Below, piece after piece: positions 29,081-36,161 of a stretch of 43,284 bases of DNA (the stretch's first letter is position 1; the number at the start of each line of letters is the position of its first letter). This DNA comes from a virus. Made by a program: the position numbers and the translations under genes. The notes beneath the pieces were generated by a model. It saw only the letters and a program-made list of their open reading frames with translations. It was not told the origin of the DNA and did not search any database. The stretch covers positions 1-43,284 of the IMG/VR virus record IMGVR_UViG_3300045738_001722, one strand, 5' to 3'.

Positions 29081-29863
29081 ATGCAAAAAAAGAAAACAAT
29101 TTCAAAGAAGAAGAAGACGTCACCCGTCGCCTCCTCGAAGAGGAAAGCGGAGGTGGCAAAACTAGTAGCTGAAACCGAAAAAGCAACGGCAGAAACTAGG
29201 AAAGTTGAAGCCGAAGCGGGCAAAGCAGAATTAGAATTAGAAAAAGCTCAAGCCAGCAGAATGAAAGAGCTGCTTTCTGACGAGGAAAATTATTTGTACA
29301 GATTTTCAAAGGATGTTAATTCCAATTCGGTGGAGTCGTGCATGAGCAAACTTACCCAATGGCACCGTAGAGCTCCAGAGTGTGATATAGAAATAGTATT
29401 TTCTTCGCCGGGAGGAAGCATCATTGACGGGTTTGAATTATTTGATTTTATTCAAGATTTGAGAAATCAAGGCCACAAAATAACAACCGGCTCTTTGGGA
29501 ATGGCCGCGTCTATGGCTGGCATTCTTTTGCAAGCGGGTGACGTGAGGTGGATCGGGCATCAAAGTTGGATGATGATTCACAGGGCGGCATTCGGCGCGA
29601 TCGGAAAAACTTTTGAAATTGAGGACGAGGTAAAACTCGTAAAGAGAATTGAAGGCAGAATCGTCGACATTTTCACTTCGAGATCCAAATTAACCACGCA
29701 GAGAATTAAGAGAAATTGGGACAGAAAAGATTGGTGGATTGATGCGGACGAGTGCTTAGAGCTAGGGCTAGTAGACCAAATTAACGCCAAGATGCCAGAG
29801 CACAAATCAAACGTGAAGAGGAGGAATACGAAGGGTACAAAAGCGAAGAGGAGATCAAAATGA
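29081..29863 (+). CDS. ClpP-like serine protease with N-terminal coiled coil
   Basis: 260 residues. A basic, Ala/Glu-rich N-terminal extension (about 1-60, predicted coiled coil) precedes a ClpP-fold domain: FSSPGGSIIDG (oxyanion-hole Gly pair), GMAASMAG (nucleophile Ser144), SWMMIHRAA (His167) and RKDWWIDADECLELGLVD (Asp217, then the family C-terminus). The triad is complete. ClpP-like proteases in phages often process prohead proteins, but no capsid gene is close. It overlaps the next gene by four bases and ends basic. Confidence 0.85.
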   Translation: MQKKKTISKKKKTSPVASSKRKAEVAKLVAETEKATAETRKVEAEAGKAELELEKAQASRMKELLSDEENYLYRFSKDVNSNSVESCMSKLTQWHRRAPECDIEIVFSSPGGSIIDGFELFDFIQDLRNQGHKITTGSLGMAASMAGILLQAGDVRWIGHQSWMMIHRAAFGAIGKTFEIEDEVKLVKRIEGRIVDIFTSRSKLTTQRIKRNWDRKDWWIDADECLELGLVDQINAKMPEHKSNVKRRNTKGTKAKRRSK

Positions 29864-30273
29864 GCGAGCATCCAGAAGCATCTATGTACCAACAGCTGGC
29901 CGACGAAATGGAGTTTCACGAGTCCAAGAAGCTGTCTCCTGACGATAGGCGAGTTGTACTGGTGGATATTGACGAAACGATTTGTTTTTACTCCGATAAA
30001 AGGCAATACAATTTAGCCAACCCCAATAACGAGAACATAGCTAAAATAAATAAGCTATATGACGAAGGGTGGTATGTCGTTTATTGGACAGCTCGAGGGG
30101 GCTCTCAAAAATCAATTGCATTAGGCAAATGTTATTATGATTTTACTTGGCACCAATTAGAATCATGGGGTTGTAAGTTTCATGATCTATCTACGGGATC
30201 GAAGGGCAAGTGGCTTAAGCCGCCGAACGATATGATTATAGATGATAAGGCAAAAAGGATTGAAGAATTATGA
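29860..30273 (+). CDS. HAD-superfamily phosphatase-like protein
   Basis: 137 residues. DIDETICFY (Asp36 nucleophile, Asp38 acid/base) is HAD motif I, VYWTARGG is motif II, KGKWLKPPNDM gives the Lys of motif III, and IIDDKAKR is motif IV. Complete small HAD fold with a short cap, like LNS2 or capsule-biosynthesis phosphatases. It removes a phosphate from a small molecule. Translationally coupled to the ClpP-like gene. Confidence 0.82.
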   Translation: MSEHPEASMYQQLADEMEFHESKKLSPDDRRVVLVDIDETICFYSDKRQYNLANPNNENIAKINKLYDEGWYVVYWTARGGSQKSIALGKCYYDFTWHQLESWGCKFHDLSTGSKGKWLKPPNDMIIDDKAKRIEEL

Positions 30274-30289
30274 GAAATATTTTAGTTAA

Positions 30290-31426
30290 ATGACAGCCGT
30301 GGTTCTTGGGGTGGGAAGGATGGGCACCGCTATTGTGTATGCGATGGCCAAGCTCGGTTTTAGAGTTTTTGGCGTGGACTCCGACCCTAACGCGGCAGAT
30401 AATATGCCCGACGATATGGAGCTAAATTGTGACTTCATTTACGCCCCCAAGACTCAAGACATGTTCGAATGGATACTGCAAGCGAGAAAGCCAGACATAG
30501 TAATAAGTAGTTTACCCTATCATCAAACAGAAGAAGTGGGAATGTGGTGCGTAGACAATGGAGTACGCTACTGTGATTTAGGGGGCAGAGTAAGTGTTTC
30601 AGCCAATATTAATGAGTATGCAGGCCGCGTGGGCGCAGAGCATAGCCAAACTAAACCTGTGTTTACGGATCTTGGTCTTGCTCCGGGTTGGGCAAATATT
30701 CTAGCCGAACAAGGACGAAAAGCTACCCGAGGAGCTAAGAGTATCGAAATGTATGTCGGAGGATTACCTCGGATGTTTAAAGAGCGAGATCCACTGAAAT
30801 ATGAGGCCACGTGGTCTATCGATGGTCTGATAAACGAATATCGAGATAATTGTTTAATTTTAAAGCATGGAGAAATTCAAGAAGTAAAAGGCATGGATGG
30901 ATACGAGGTTGTAGATTTTCTCGGTTCAAAATTGGAAGCTTTTTATACTAGCGGTGGTGCGGCGCATACCATAGAGACGATGAAAAAGGCGGGAGTCCAA
31001 GATTGCTCTTATAAAACACTAAGGTACAGTGGGCATCGAGACGTGATTAAATTTCTTATGGAGGATTGCGAACTAGAAGAAGAAGTGCTAAAGAATATTT
31101 TTGAAAAGGGGTGCCGACCGACCGCCTCCGGAGATAGGGTGCTTATTTATGTCAAAGCGAAAAATGGCTTATTGGAATGGAAAAAATACGTAGAAGTATT
31201 GAGCGATTCGAAATTTAGTGCCATGCAAAAAGCGACTGCTTTCCCAATTGCTTGCGTGGCCTCAATTATGGCCGAGGGCAAGCTTGAGGGAGACAAAGAT
31301 CAACATAGAGATTATTGGACCAAATATCCCACCGCCCTGACCTATGCTGACGTACCATACGAAGAACTACGAAAACGTTTAGACCGGCTAGGGATAGAAA
31401 ATAATCTTTCTTATTTAGAATTATGA
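30290..31426 (+). CDS. Lysine 6-dehydrogenase / saccharopine dehydrogenase-like enzyme
   Basis: 378 residues. The N-terminal Rossmann motif is VVLGVGRMG (about 4-12). Several segments follow the order of L-lysine 6-dehydrogenase: ISSLPYHQTEEV, CVDNGVRYCDLGG, FTDLGLAPGWANILAEQG, YVGGLP, TSGGAAHTIETM, YKTLRYSGH and MQKATAFPIACVASIM. Lysine 6-dehydrogenase makes 2-aminoadipate 6-semialdehyde from lysine with NAD+; the saccharopine and carboxynorspermidine enzymes share the fold. The aldehyde dehydrogenase 1.2 kb upstream could oxidise that semialdehyde. It overlaps the next gene by four bases. Confidence 0.8.
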   Translation: MTAVVLGVGRMGTAIVYAMAKLGFRVFGVDSDPNAADNMPDDMELNCDFIYAPKTQDMFEWILQARKPDIVISSLPYHQTEEVGMWCVDNGVRYCDLGGRVSVSANINEYAGRVGAEHSQTKPVFTDLGLAPGWANILAEQGRKATRGAKSIEMYVGGLPRMFKERDPLKYEATWSIDGLINEYRDNCLILKHGEIQEVKGMDGYEVVDFLGSKLEAFYTSGGAAHTIETMKKAGVQDCSYKTLRYSGHRDVIKFLMEDCELEEEVLKNIFEKGCRPTASGDRVLIYVKAKNGLLEWKKYVEVLSDSKFSAMQKATAFPIACVASIMAEGKLEGDKDQHRDYWTKYPTALTYADVPYEELRKRLDRLGIENNLSYLEL

Positions 31427-31872
31427 ATAGACATGAAATTCTTGACCAGTATTATTCTATTTTAGATAGAGAAGAGCGGGACCCAGAAGAAATAGACTGC
31501 CGACTAGCCCTTCTAAATGAAGAAGATACAGATTCAATAAAGTCGTTGATCAGTCGTTTACCCGCTTGGACAGATATATTTATTGTAAATAATTTCCCAA
31601 AGACCTTGCTGGCGTACGATAACGTTTATGCATTTTCCTCCAAAGACTTCTTCCAACTACCTAAGGGTACTGTGCTATATGATATTATACAAGATAACTC
31701 CTTAAACGAGGATTTTAAATTAAATGCTCTAACTCAAAATTGGCACAGGATAAAAAGCGGGGGCTATCTTATATTAACAAATATCACAAGTAAAGACTCT
31801 CTCGAAGGAGGCGTCGCTATGGATGCTCACGCTTGGCACGAAGACCAAAAAATACTTATTTATAAGAAGTAA
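31423..31872 (+). CDS. Hypothetical protein
   Basis: 149 residues, coupled to the dehydrogenase gene (ATGA). Mixed alpha/beta with a Rossmann-like pattern at the C-terminal half (GGYLILTNITSK) that resembles the end of a methyltransferase fold, but motif I is not found. It may be a degenerate methyltransferase-like partner. Function unknown. Confidence 0.5.
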   Translation: MNRHEILDQYYSILDREERDPEEIDCRLALLNEEDTDSIKSLISRLPAWTDIFIVNNFPKTLLAYDNVYAFSSKDFFQLPKGTVLYDIIQDNSLNEDFKLNALTQNWHRIKSGGYLILTNITSKDSLEGGVAMDAHAWHEDQKILIYKK

Positions 31873-31882
31873 GCCCCGCATC

Positions 31883-31912
31883 TTTACTTGACTTCTCATA
31901 CACTATTATGAT
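31883..31912 (+). promoter_or_regulatory. Possible promoter of the ECF-type sigma gene
   Basis: TTTACT, 18 bases, TATGAT, with ATG 31916 four bases later; a TTGACT at 31888 with a less suitable spacing is an alternative -35. Start codons at 31916, 31922 and 31925 are all possible. Confidence 0.45.
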
Positions 31913-31915
31913 ATT

Positions 31916-32518
31916 ATGGTGATGATGGACTATAACGAAGCTGAAGAGTCTGAGCTTGTATCTTTATCTCAACAAGGAGATACCTTAGCTTTTGATCAAT
32001 TAGTTAAACTAAACAAAAATAAAATTTATTTATCTATATTAGGTAAAAAATCAAACCCAGAAGTGGCCGAAGAAATAACCCAAAGAGCCCTCATAAAAGC
32101 TTGGAAAAATATTTGTAAATTTCAAGCCAGATCAACTTTTTATACTTGGGTTTATAGAATTAGCCACAACTTGATTATTGACGACTACAGGAAAGCGAAG
32201 AGGCGAAAAGAAATTTCTTTAGATCAAAAGCTGGAGGAAATAGGCAATTCTTTTGAAAGGCAATTGGGGGGGGTCGAGCCAAAAGGCCTAGTAAATCTAC
32301 AAAACAAAGAGCTTGGAAAGATGATAGTAGAGGCCATGGAAAAACTATCACCCCCGCATAAAAAAACTTTAATATTATACGAAGTAGAGAATTTAAGTTA
32401 TAAAGAGATAGCTAGAGAAATGCACTGTTCCTCGGGAACAGTGATGTCAAGGCTTTTTTACGCCCGCAGGCAAACTAGGAAGCACCTTAATTATATATTA
32501 CTTGACATAGAAAAATAG
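31916..32518 (+). CDS. ECF-type sigma-70 factor
   Basis: 200 residues. Region 2 is complete: DTLAFDQLVKLNKNKIYLSIL, EEITQRALIKAWKNICKF, STFYTWVYRISHNLIIDDYRK. Region 4 is ALEKLSPPHKK-like (MEKLSPPHKKTLILYEVENLSYKEIAREM) followed by a helix-turn-helix with SSGTVMSRLFYAR. No anti-sigma gene is adjacent. It should redirect host RNA polymerase to promoters not read by sigma70. With the sigma factor at 12567 there are two in this window. The RsmI- or TonB-type regulators usually linked with ECF factors are missing. Confidence 0.88.
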   Translation: MVMMDYNEAEESELVSLSQQGDTLAFDQLVKLNKNKIYLSILGKKSNPEVAEEITQRALIKAWKNICKFQARSTFYTWVYRISHNLIIDDYRKAKRRKEISLDQKLEEIGNSFERQLGGVEPKGLVNLQNKELGKMIVEAMEKLSPPHKKTLILYEVENLSYKEIAREMHCSSGTVMSRLFYARRQTRKHLNYILLDIEK

Positions 32519-32530
32519 TCGTGCTAATAT
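32502..32530 (+). promoter_or_regulatory. Sigma70-type promoter inside the end of the sigma gene
   Basis: TTGACA, 17 bases, TAATAT, five bases before the ATG at 32536. The predicted transcription start is on the start codon, so the message would be leaderless. Confidence 0.65.
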
Positions 32531-32535
32531 TAGGT

Positions 32536-33072
32536 ATGGACTTATTAGACAAAACCAGAACATATTTAGTAGGCCACATGCAATACGCCAATGGAAGAGA
32601 TTGGCGCGAGTATGTAGAGCAGGAACTTAGGCCGATTGGCATTAGGATTTTTAACCCTTACAAAAAGCCTTTTGTAAAGGATGTGAACGAGGACGAAGAA
32701 GAGCGTCTTTCGGTTGCTCACTGCATGGAGCACGGCTATTACAATGATGTTGCAGATAGGATGAAGCTCATTCGCAGTTATGATTTAAATCTCGTTGATA
32801 GAAGCGATTTTATTATAGCTCACTTACTTCCAGAGGTAGCGAGCTGGGGAAGCGCAGAGGAAATTGTGACCGCAGTCAGAATGAAGAAGCCCTTATTCAT
32901 TTCAATGGAGGGCGGCAAAAGTAAAACGCCACTTTGGATGATGGGCATGTTGCCTCATCACTACATTTATGATACCATTGAAGAGGTTGTAGACATGGTT
33001 AAGCAGATTGACAATGGAGATAAAAAAATAGATAGCAATAGATGGAGGCTTTTAAAAAAGGAGTTGCGTTAA
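32536..33072 (+). CDS. Nucleoside 2-deoxyribosyltransferase-like protein
   Basis: 178 residues from ATG 32536; an in-frame GTG at 32521 lies inside the promoter and is rejected. The order is YLVGHMQYANG (start of the fold), FNPYKKP, a helix with SVAHC, RSDFIIAHLLPEVASWGSAEEIVTAV (the D.....GS..E pattern of the nucleoside-deoxyribosyltransferase/DUF4406 fold) and KKPLFISMEGG. These proteins swap bases on deoxyribose or hydrolyse nucleotides such as dNMP. Fits the nucleotide theme, though the exact activity is unknown. The stop overlaps the next ATG (TAATG). Confidence 0.75.
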   Translation: MDLLDKTRTYLVGHMQYANGRDWREYVEQELRPIGIRIFNPYKKPFVKDVNEDEEERLSVAHCMEHGYYNDVADRMKLIRSYDLNLVDRSDFIIAHLLPEVASWGSAEEIVTAVRMKKPLFISMEGGKSKTPLWMMGMLPHHYIYDTIEEVVDMVKQIDNGDKKIDSNRWRLLKKELR

Positions 33073-33335
33073 TGCCGACGAAATTTAAATATAAGATGTT
33101 CCCAGACACGGATGAACTTTTTTGGAATATGTACAAGACTCTCGGAGAAGTATCCGTACTAGATCTGAACCACGGACAGCCGATAAAAGAACAGTGGGAC
33201 GAGTTAACGCCCGACGAGCAGTGGTACGAATTTGTATACGCTTTAAAAGTGACCATAGACCTCTATAATGACCTAATGGAGGCAGAAAAACCAGAAGATG
33301 AAAAAACAAAAGATAAAAAACTAGAATTGAACTAA
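33072..33335 (+). CDS. Small acidic protein
   Basis: 87 residues from ATG 33072, which overlaps the previous stop. Two short helices and a Trp-rich middle (EQWDELTPDEQWYEF), then a Lys/Glu end. Similar short acidic proteins are common in phages. Function unknown. Confidence 0.55.
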   Translation: MPTKFKYKMFPDTDELFWNMYKTLGEVSVLDLNHGQPIKEQWDELTPDEQWYEFVYALKVTIDLYNDLMEAEKPEDEKTKDKKLELN

Positions 33336-33336
33336 A

Positions 33337-33873
33337 ATGAAAAGAATTTTATTTATAATAACACTATTTTCGTATCTGATAACTTCAGAGGCGCGAACGG
33401 CCGCCCAAATCAGAACTTCCCTGTCTCATCTAGTGATTAAGGAGACGCCGGTGCTTAATGGCTTTACGCTTTCTGAGGCGGTCAACTATTTGGATAAAAT
33501 TTTAAAATCAAAGGGGGGGCAAGTTAATATTCTGTTTAATTTACGCCCCAAAACAGAAGTAGCTTTAGAAGATATCGACCCTCTCACGGGTTTAAGTAGA
33601 CCTGTTTTGAGGGGCATAGTACATGGCCTACCAGTGGGAAAAGAAGTCGTTGAAGATGACTATGACCCCACTAAAATAAAAATGCGTGGCGCGCCCATCC
33701 CATTTAAAAATGTAACAGTTATTCAATTACTAGAAATAATTTGTATGACCGCCGAAAGACCAACAAGATATTACATTACAGACTTTGGTATTATTTTTGA
33801 ACAGACCACGAAAGAAGAGGCCAGTTTGTTTACTCGCAGATTTAATATCAATTTAATTAGAATCAAAAGGTAG
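33337..33873 (+). CDS. Exported protein with STN/secretin-N-like domain
   Basis: 178 residues. A signal peptide (about 1-19, KRILFIITLFSYLITSEA) precedes a mature part containing GFTLSEAVNYLDKIL and FKNVTVIQLLEIICMTAERPTRYYITDFGIIFEQ, the helix-strand order of the secretin and TonB short N-terminal (STN) domain, where the helix is followed by a strand pair. Such domains bind TonB-like or pilus partners in the periplasm. There is no barrel domain, so the protein is a soluble or anchored fragment. Similar proteins occur in Planctomycetota/Verrucomicrobiota-type bacteria, a weak hint about the host. Confidence 0.6.
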   Translation: MKRILFIITLFSYLITSEARTAAQIRTSLSHLVIKETPVLNGFTLSEAVNYLDKILKSKGGQVNILFNLRPKTEVALEDIDPLTGLSRPVLRGIVHGLPVGKEVVEDDYDPTKIKMRGAPIPFKNVTVIQLLEIICMTAERPTRYYITDFGIIFEQTTKEEASLFTRRFNINLIRIKR

Positions 33874-33877
33874 AATT

Positions 33878-34102
33878 ATGGACAAAAAATTAGCACTATA
33901 CAACGCCCTTCAAAAAAGGTATGAGGCACAAGTGAGCGAAGCGTTCGCAACGCTTGCTATTTATTTTGAAACTCCCGTGGGAATTGGGGAGCATGCCCAG
34001 ATTGTGGATGAGATGGCCAAACAATTAGAGAAAATATCTAATGCAGAAGGCTGCTTAGCTGCTCTAGAGAAGGATTTTAAAGCGAATGTCGTGGGAACAT
34101 GA
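33878..34102 (+). CDS. Small helical protein
   Basis: 74 residues, all helical: NALQKRYEAQVSEAFATLAIY then HAQIVDEMAKQLEKISNAEGCLAALEK. A typical small phage accessory helix pair. Coupled to the next gene (ATGA at 34099). No family known. Confidence 0.55.
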   Translation: MDKKLALYNALQKRYEAQVSEAFATLAIYFETPVGIGEHAQIVDEMAKQLEKISNAEGCLAALEKDFKANVVGT

Positions 34103-34962
34103 CAGAATATGCCCAGCATTGGGATTGGGAACGTTTACACAAAGAAGCAATGAACACGCACAAACAAAAAAAAGCGACCGTCAAAATTGGCCTACCTCAG
34201 AGACCGAGAGGCAACGAGGCGCAGAAGGTCGGTTCCCAAGCGTGGAACTATGGGGGGTCTTCAGAAGAGTCCCAAGCAGTAAAAAATAAAAAAAATACGA
34301 TAAGAGTTGACATAGCGAAAGGAAAAAATATGGAACAACAAGGAAAAGAGACAATTCGAGTGGCCGTAGGAGCGACCCAGCAAGTAGCCCCCGCAACGGC
34401 TCGTGCTGCGCCTCAACCACCGCCTCAGAAAAAGCCCGATGTTGTTCCAAACGCCGTGCAGAAACTCGTTCAAGGAGAACATGTGGGGCCAGTAACGGCC
34501 CAGCAGCTCCCTGTCGCTGCGCCGCCTATAGAGAAGGCGCTGGCAGGGCAGGCTCCCGTGGCTGCTCCCGTGCCCCCCCCCGTGGGTGCTCCCGTAGGCC
34601 CTCCCGTGGCTCCTCCGGTGGCCATAAGTGAGGTGGAACAATTAAGAAAGGAAATTGAAGAATTAAAATCAGGGGAACGACCGCACCCGCTGCTTCCAGA
34701 TCAAGGAGTAGGCACTTCCCCCGAAGCTCCCGCTCCTCAGGCACAAGCGGTTGCCGGAGAGCCGCCGTCGCCAGACGAAGGCGAGAAAAAGCCTACGCAA
34801 GCAATTCTTGTCGACGATAAGCGGCTCTGGGGGGAATTTGCGGAGAATTTAGCTGCACGTTTACACGTTTTAACTAGAAAAAGCCAATGGGTAGACTTTG
34901 GCTTAGCCTTCGTGGCCATGTTGGTCAGCATAGCGCTTTTAATTGTTTTAATGAGAATATAA
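34099..34962 (+). CDS. Pro/Ala/Val-rich tail-anchored membrane protein
   Basis: 287 residues. A basic N-terminal domain of about 75 residues is followed by a long proline-rich linker (about 95-215) with repeats of the type APV-PPPVGAPVGPPVA, a short Glu-rich helix (about 178-190), and a C-terminal membrane helix (about 263-285) with only two residues beyond it. It is thus tail-anchored, with the proline-rich part in the cytoplasm. A stiff spacer could link a membrane and a virion or replication component. The high GC of the linker reflects Pro and Ala. Confidence 0.6.
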   Translation: MTEYAQHWDWERLHKEAMNTHKQKKATVKIGLPQRPRGNEAQKVGSQAWNYGGSSEESQAVKNKKNTIRVDIAKGKNMEQQGKETIRVAVGATQQVAPATARAAPQPPPQKKPDVVPNAVQKLVQGEHVGPVTAQQLPVAAPPIEKALAGQAPVAAPVPPPVGAPVGPPVAPPVAISEVEQLRKEIEELKSGERPHPLLPDQGVGTSPEAPAPQAQAVAGEPPSPDEGEKKPTQAILVDDKRLWGEFAENLAARLHVLTRKSQWVDFGLAFVAMLVSIALLIVLMRI

Positions 34963-34977
34963 ATATATAATAATATT

Positions 34978-35310
34978 ATGAATGCAGTAGATAGAAAAAA
35001 TAGAAAAATAGAAGAGGGAGATATCGTAGCTTTCGATGTGCCAGTTTTTTACGGAACAGAAGAGCACAAAACTAAGATGTGGGACATTTTCTGGGGAAAA
35101 GCGGTGCAGGATGGCGTAATGGTCGATTTCTGCCCGATAACTCAAAAAAATAATGTCGTATATAAATTCCCTGAGGAGCCGTCGGAGCTTTTAATAATCA
35201 GAAAGCACGTGGATGGCGGGCTGCCGAACCAAATGAGTGACGGTGCCGACGCCCCCCCAGTTGAGATAGACCCCGAAGTAGTGATGAGAAGGAAAGAGGG
35301 CGAGGAATAG
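34978..35310 (+). CDS. Hypothetical protein
   Basis: 110 residues. An N-terminal strand-rich domain (EEGDIVAFDVPVF, KAVQDGVMVDFC) resembles a small beta-barrel or OB-like fold, then an acidic tail with PPVEIDPEVV. ATG at 34978 follows an AT-rich leader. No family recognised. Confidence 0.5.
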   Translation: MNAVDRKNRKIEEGDIVAFDVPVFYGTEEHKTKMWDIFWGKAVQDGVMVDFCPITQKNNVVYKFPEEPSELLIIRKHVDGGLPNQMSDGADAPPVEIDPEVVMRRKEGEE

Positions 35311-35314
35311 GTCG

Positions 35315-35977
35315 ATGAAAGGAATAGAGGAACTAATAGAAAAGATGGACAGGCCCCCGCTTCTCATTGGTAAGGGGCCGAGCTTCGCTCTAATAAAAGA
35401 AATGTCGTTGGAAAGTTGGACGACGATTGCTTTAAATCACGCGATTAGAAAAACCAAGGCTAATCTGTGCAGTATCATCGATATAGATGTAGTCAAAGAT
35501 TTGGGAGAAACACTTTACGAAAATGCGGAGAATGTTTGCCTCCCATCATTCCCCCATATAAATTTTCAATACTCAGAAAAATCTCTCTTTCGCTTTCTGG
35601 CAGAATACCCAGTCCTGATGAAGCTAGAAAACGAGGGGCGACTTTACACATATCACTTGAATAACTGCGGGTGGTGGCGGAACGATCCCAAGATAAAAAA
35701 TCTTTGTAGAGTTTACAAAATTGGAGTCAATAATGGAGATACGTTTCTGGAAGTATTGGCAGCCAATGGTCTAAAAAATGTATACAGCATAGGCGTTGAT
35801 GGGGGCAAAAGCTATGATCCTAATTTTTTTGATTTAAAACCGTTGACAAATGGAAGAGAAACGTTTTCTGATCAAGACGTCAATTTTGAAGCAATCGAAC
35901 GAGAACACGGATGCAAGCTTATTCGAATACCTTGGGCTGCGGGACGCAATTGGGACCTCGAAGAGCTAGTGGATTAG
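35315..35977 (+). CDS. DUF115/MptE-like Rossmann protein (possible glycosyltransferase)
   Basis: 220 residues. LLIGKGPSFALIKEM is the nucleotide-binding-type loop of the DUF115 family (6-hydroxymethylpterin diphosphokinase MptE-like, related to sialyltransferase-type GT42 folds). Later VYSIGVDGGKSYDP and DQDVNFEAIEREHG match the second half of that family. In bacterial cell surface loci such proteins attach sugars or link glycans to flagellin. It stands 1 base before tRNA-Gly. Its neighbours in this region include a methyltransferase and sulfotransferase. Confidence 0.65.
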   Translation: MKGIEELIEKMDRPPLLIGKGPSFALIKEMSLESWTTIALNHAIRKTKANLCSIIDIDVVKDLGETLYENAENVCLPSFPHINFQYSEKSLFRFLAEYPVLMKLENEGRLYTYHLNNCGWWRNDPKIKNLCRVYKIGVNNGDTFLEVLAANGLKNVYSIGVDGGKSYDPNFFDLKPLTNGRETFSDQDVNFEAIEREHGCKLIRIPWAAGRNWDLEELVD

Positions 35978-35978
35978 C

Positions 35979-36052
35979 GCGAGTGTCGTATAACGGTATT
36001 ACCCCAGCCTTCCAAGCTGATGACGCGGGTTCGACTCCCGCCACTCGTTCCA
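35979..36052 (+). tRNA. tRNA-Gly (anticodon TCC), CCA encoded
   Basis: Acceptor GCGAGTG / CACTCGT, anticodon loop CTTCCAA closed by CAGC/GCTG, T arm with GCGGG-TTCGACT-CCCGC, discriminator T and CCA. It reads GGA glycine codons. The gene begins one base after the stop codon of the preceding gene. Confidence 0.93.
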
Positions 36053-36055
36053 TTC

Positions 36056-36132
36056 GGGGAAATAGCTCAATTGGATAGAGCAACGGTCTTCTAAACCGTA
36101 GGTTATGGGTTCGAGTCCCATTTTCCCTGCCA
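36056..36132 (+). tRNA. tRNA-Arg (anticodon TCT), CCA encoded
   Basis: Acceptor GGGGAAA / TTTCCCT, D arm AGCTCAATTGGATAGAGC, anticodon loop CTTCTAA closed by ACGGT/ACCGT, T arm ATGGG-TTCGAGT-CCCAT, discriminator G and CCA. It reads AGA and AGG, codons that are common in the phage genes here but rare in many hosts. Confidence 0.94.
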
Positions 36133-36147
36133 GTTTAGTAAATAATG

Positions 36148-36153
36148 GTGTAA
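36148..36153 (+). promoter_or_regulatory. GTGTAA-type motif after the tRNA pair
   Basis: GTGTAATTTAAAATATG precedes the ATG at 36162, eight bases between motif and start codon. Confidence 0.45.
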
Positions 36154-36161
36154 TTTAAAAT

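Noticed and set aside
30270-30292. Seven-codon frame before the lysine-dehydrogenase-like gene, possibly a broken N-terminus
   Set aside because: The ATG at 30290 already gives a complete Rossmann start (VVLGVGRMG), so no frameshift needs to be assumed.
34181-34744. Long minus-strand frames opposite the Pro/Ala-rich gene
   Set aside because: They are Arg/Gly/His-rich shadows of the GC-rich proline codons on the plus strand and lack starts with ribosome-binding sites.
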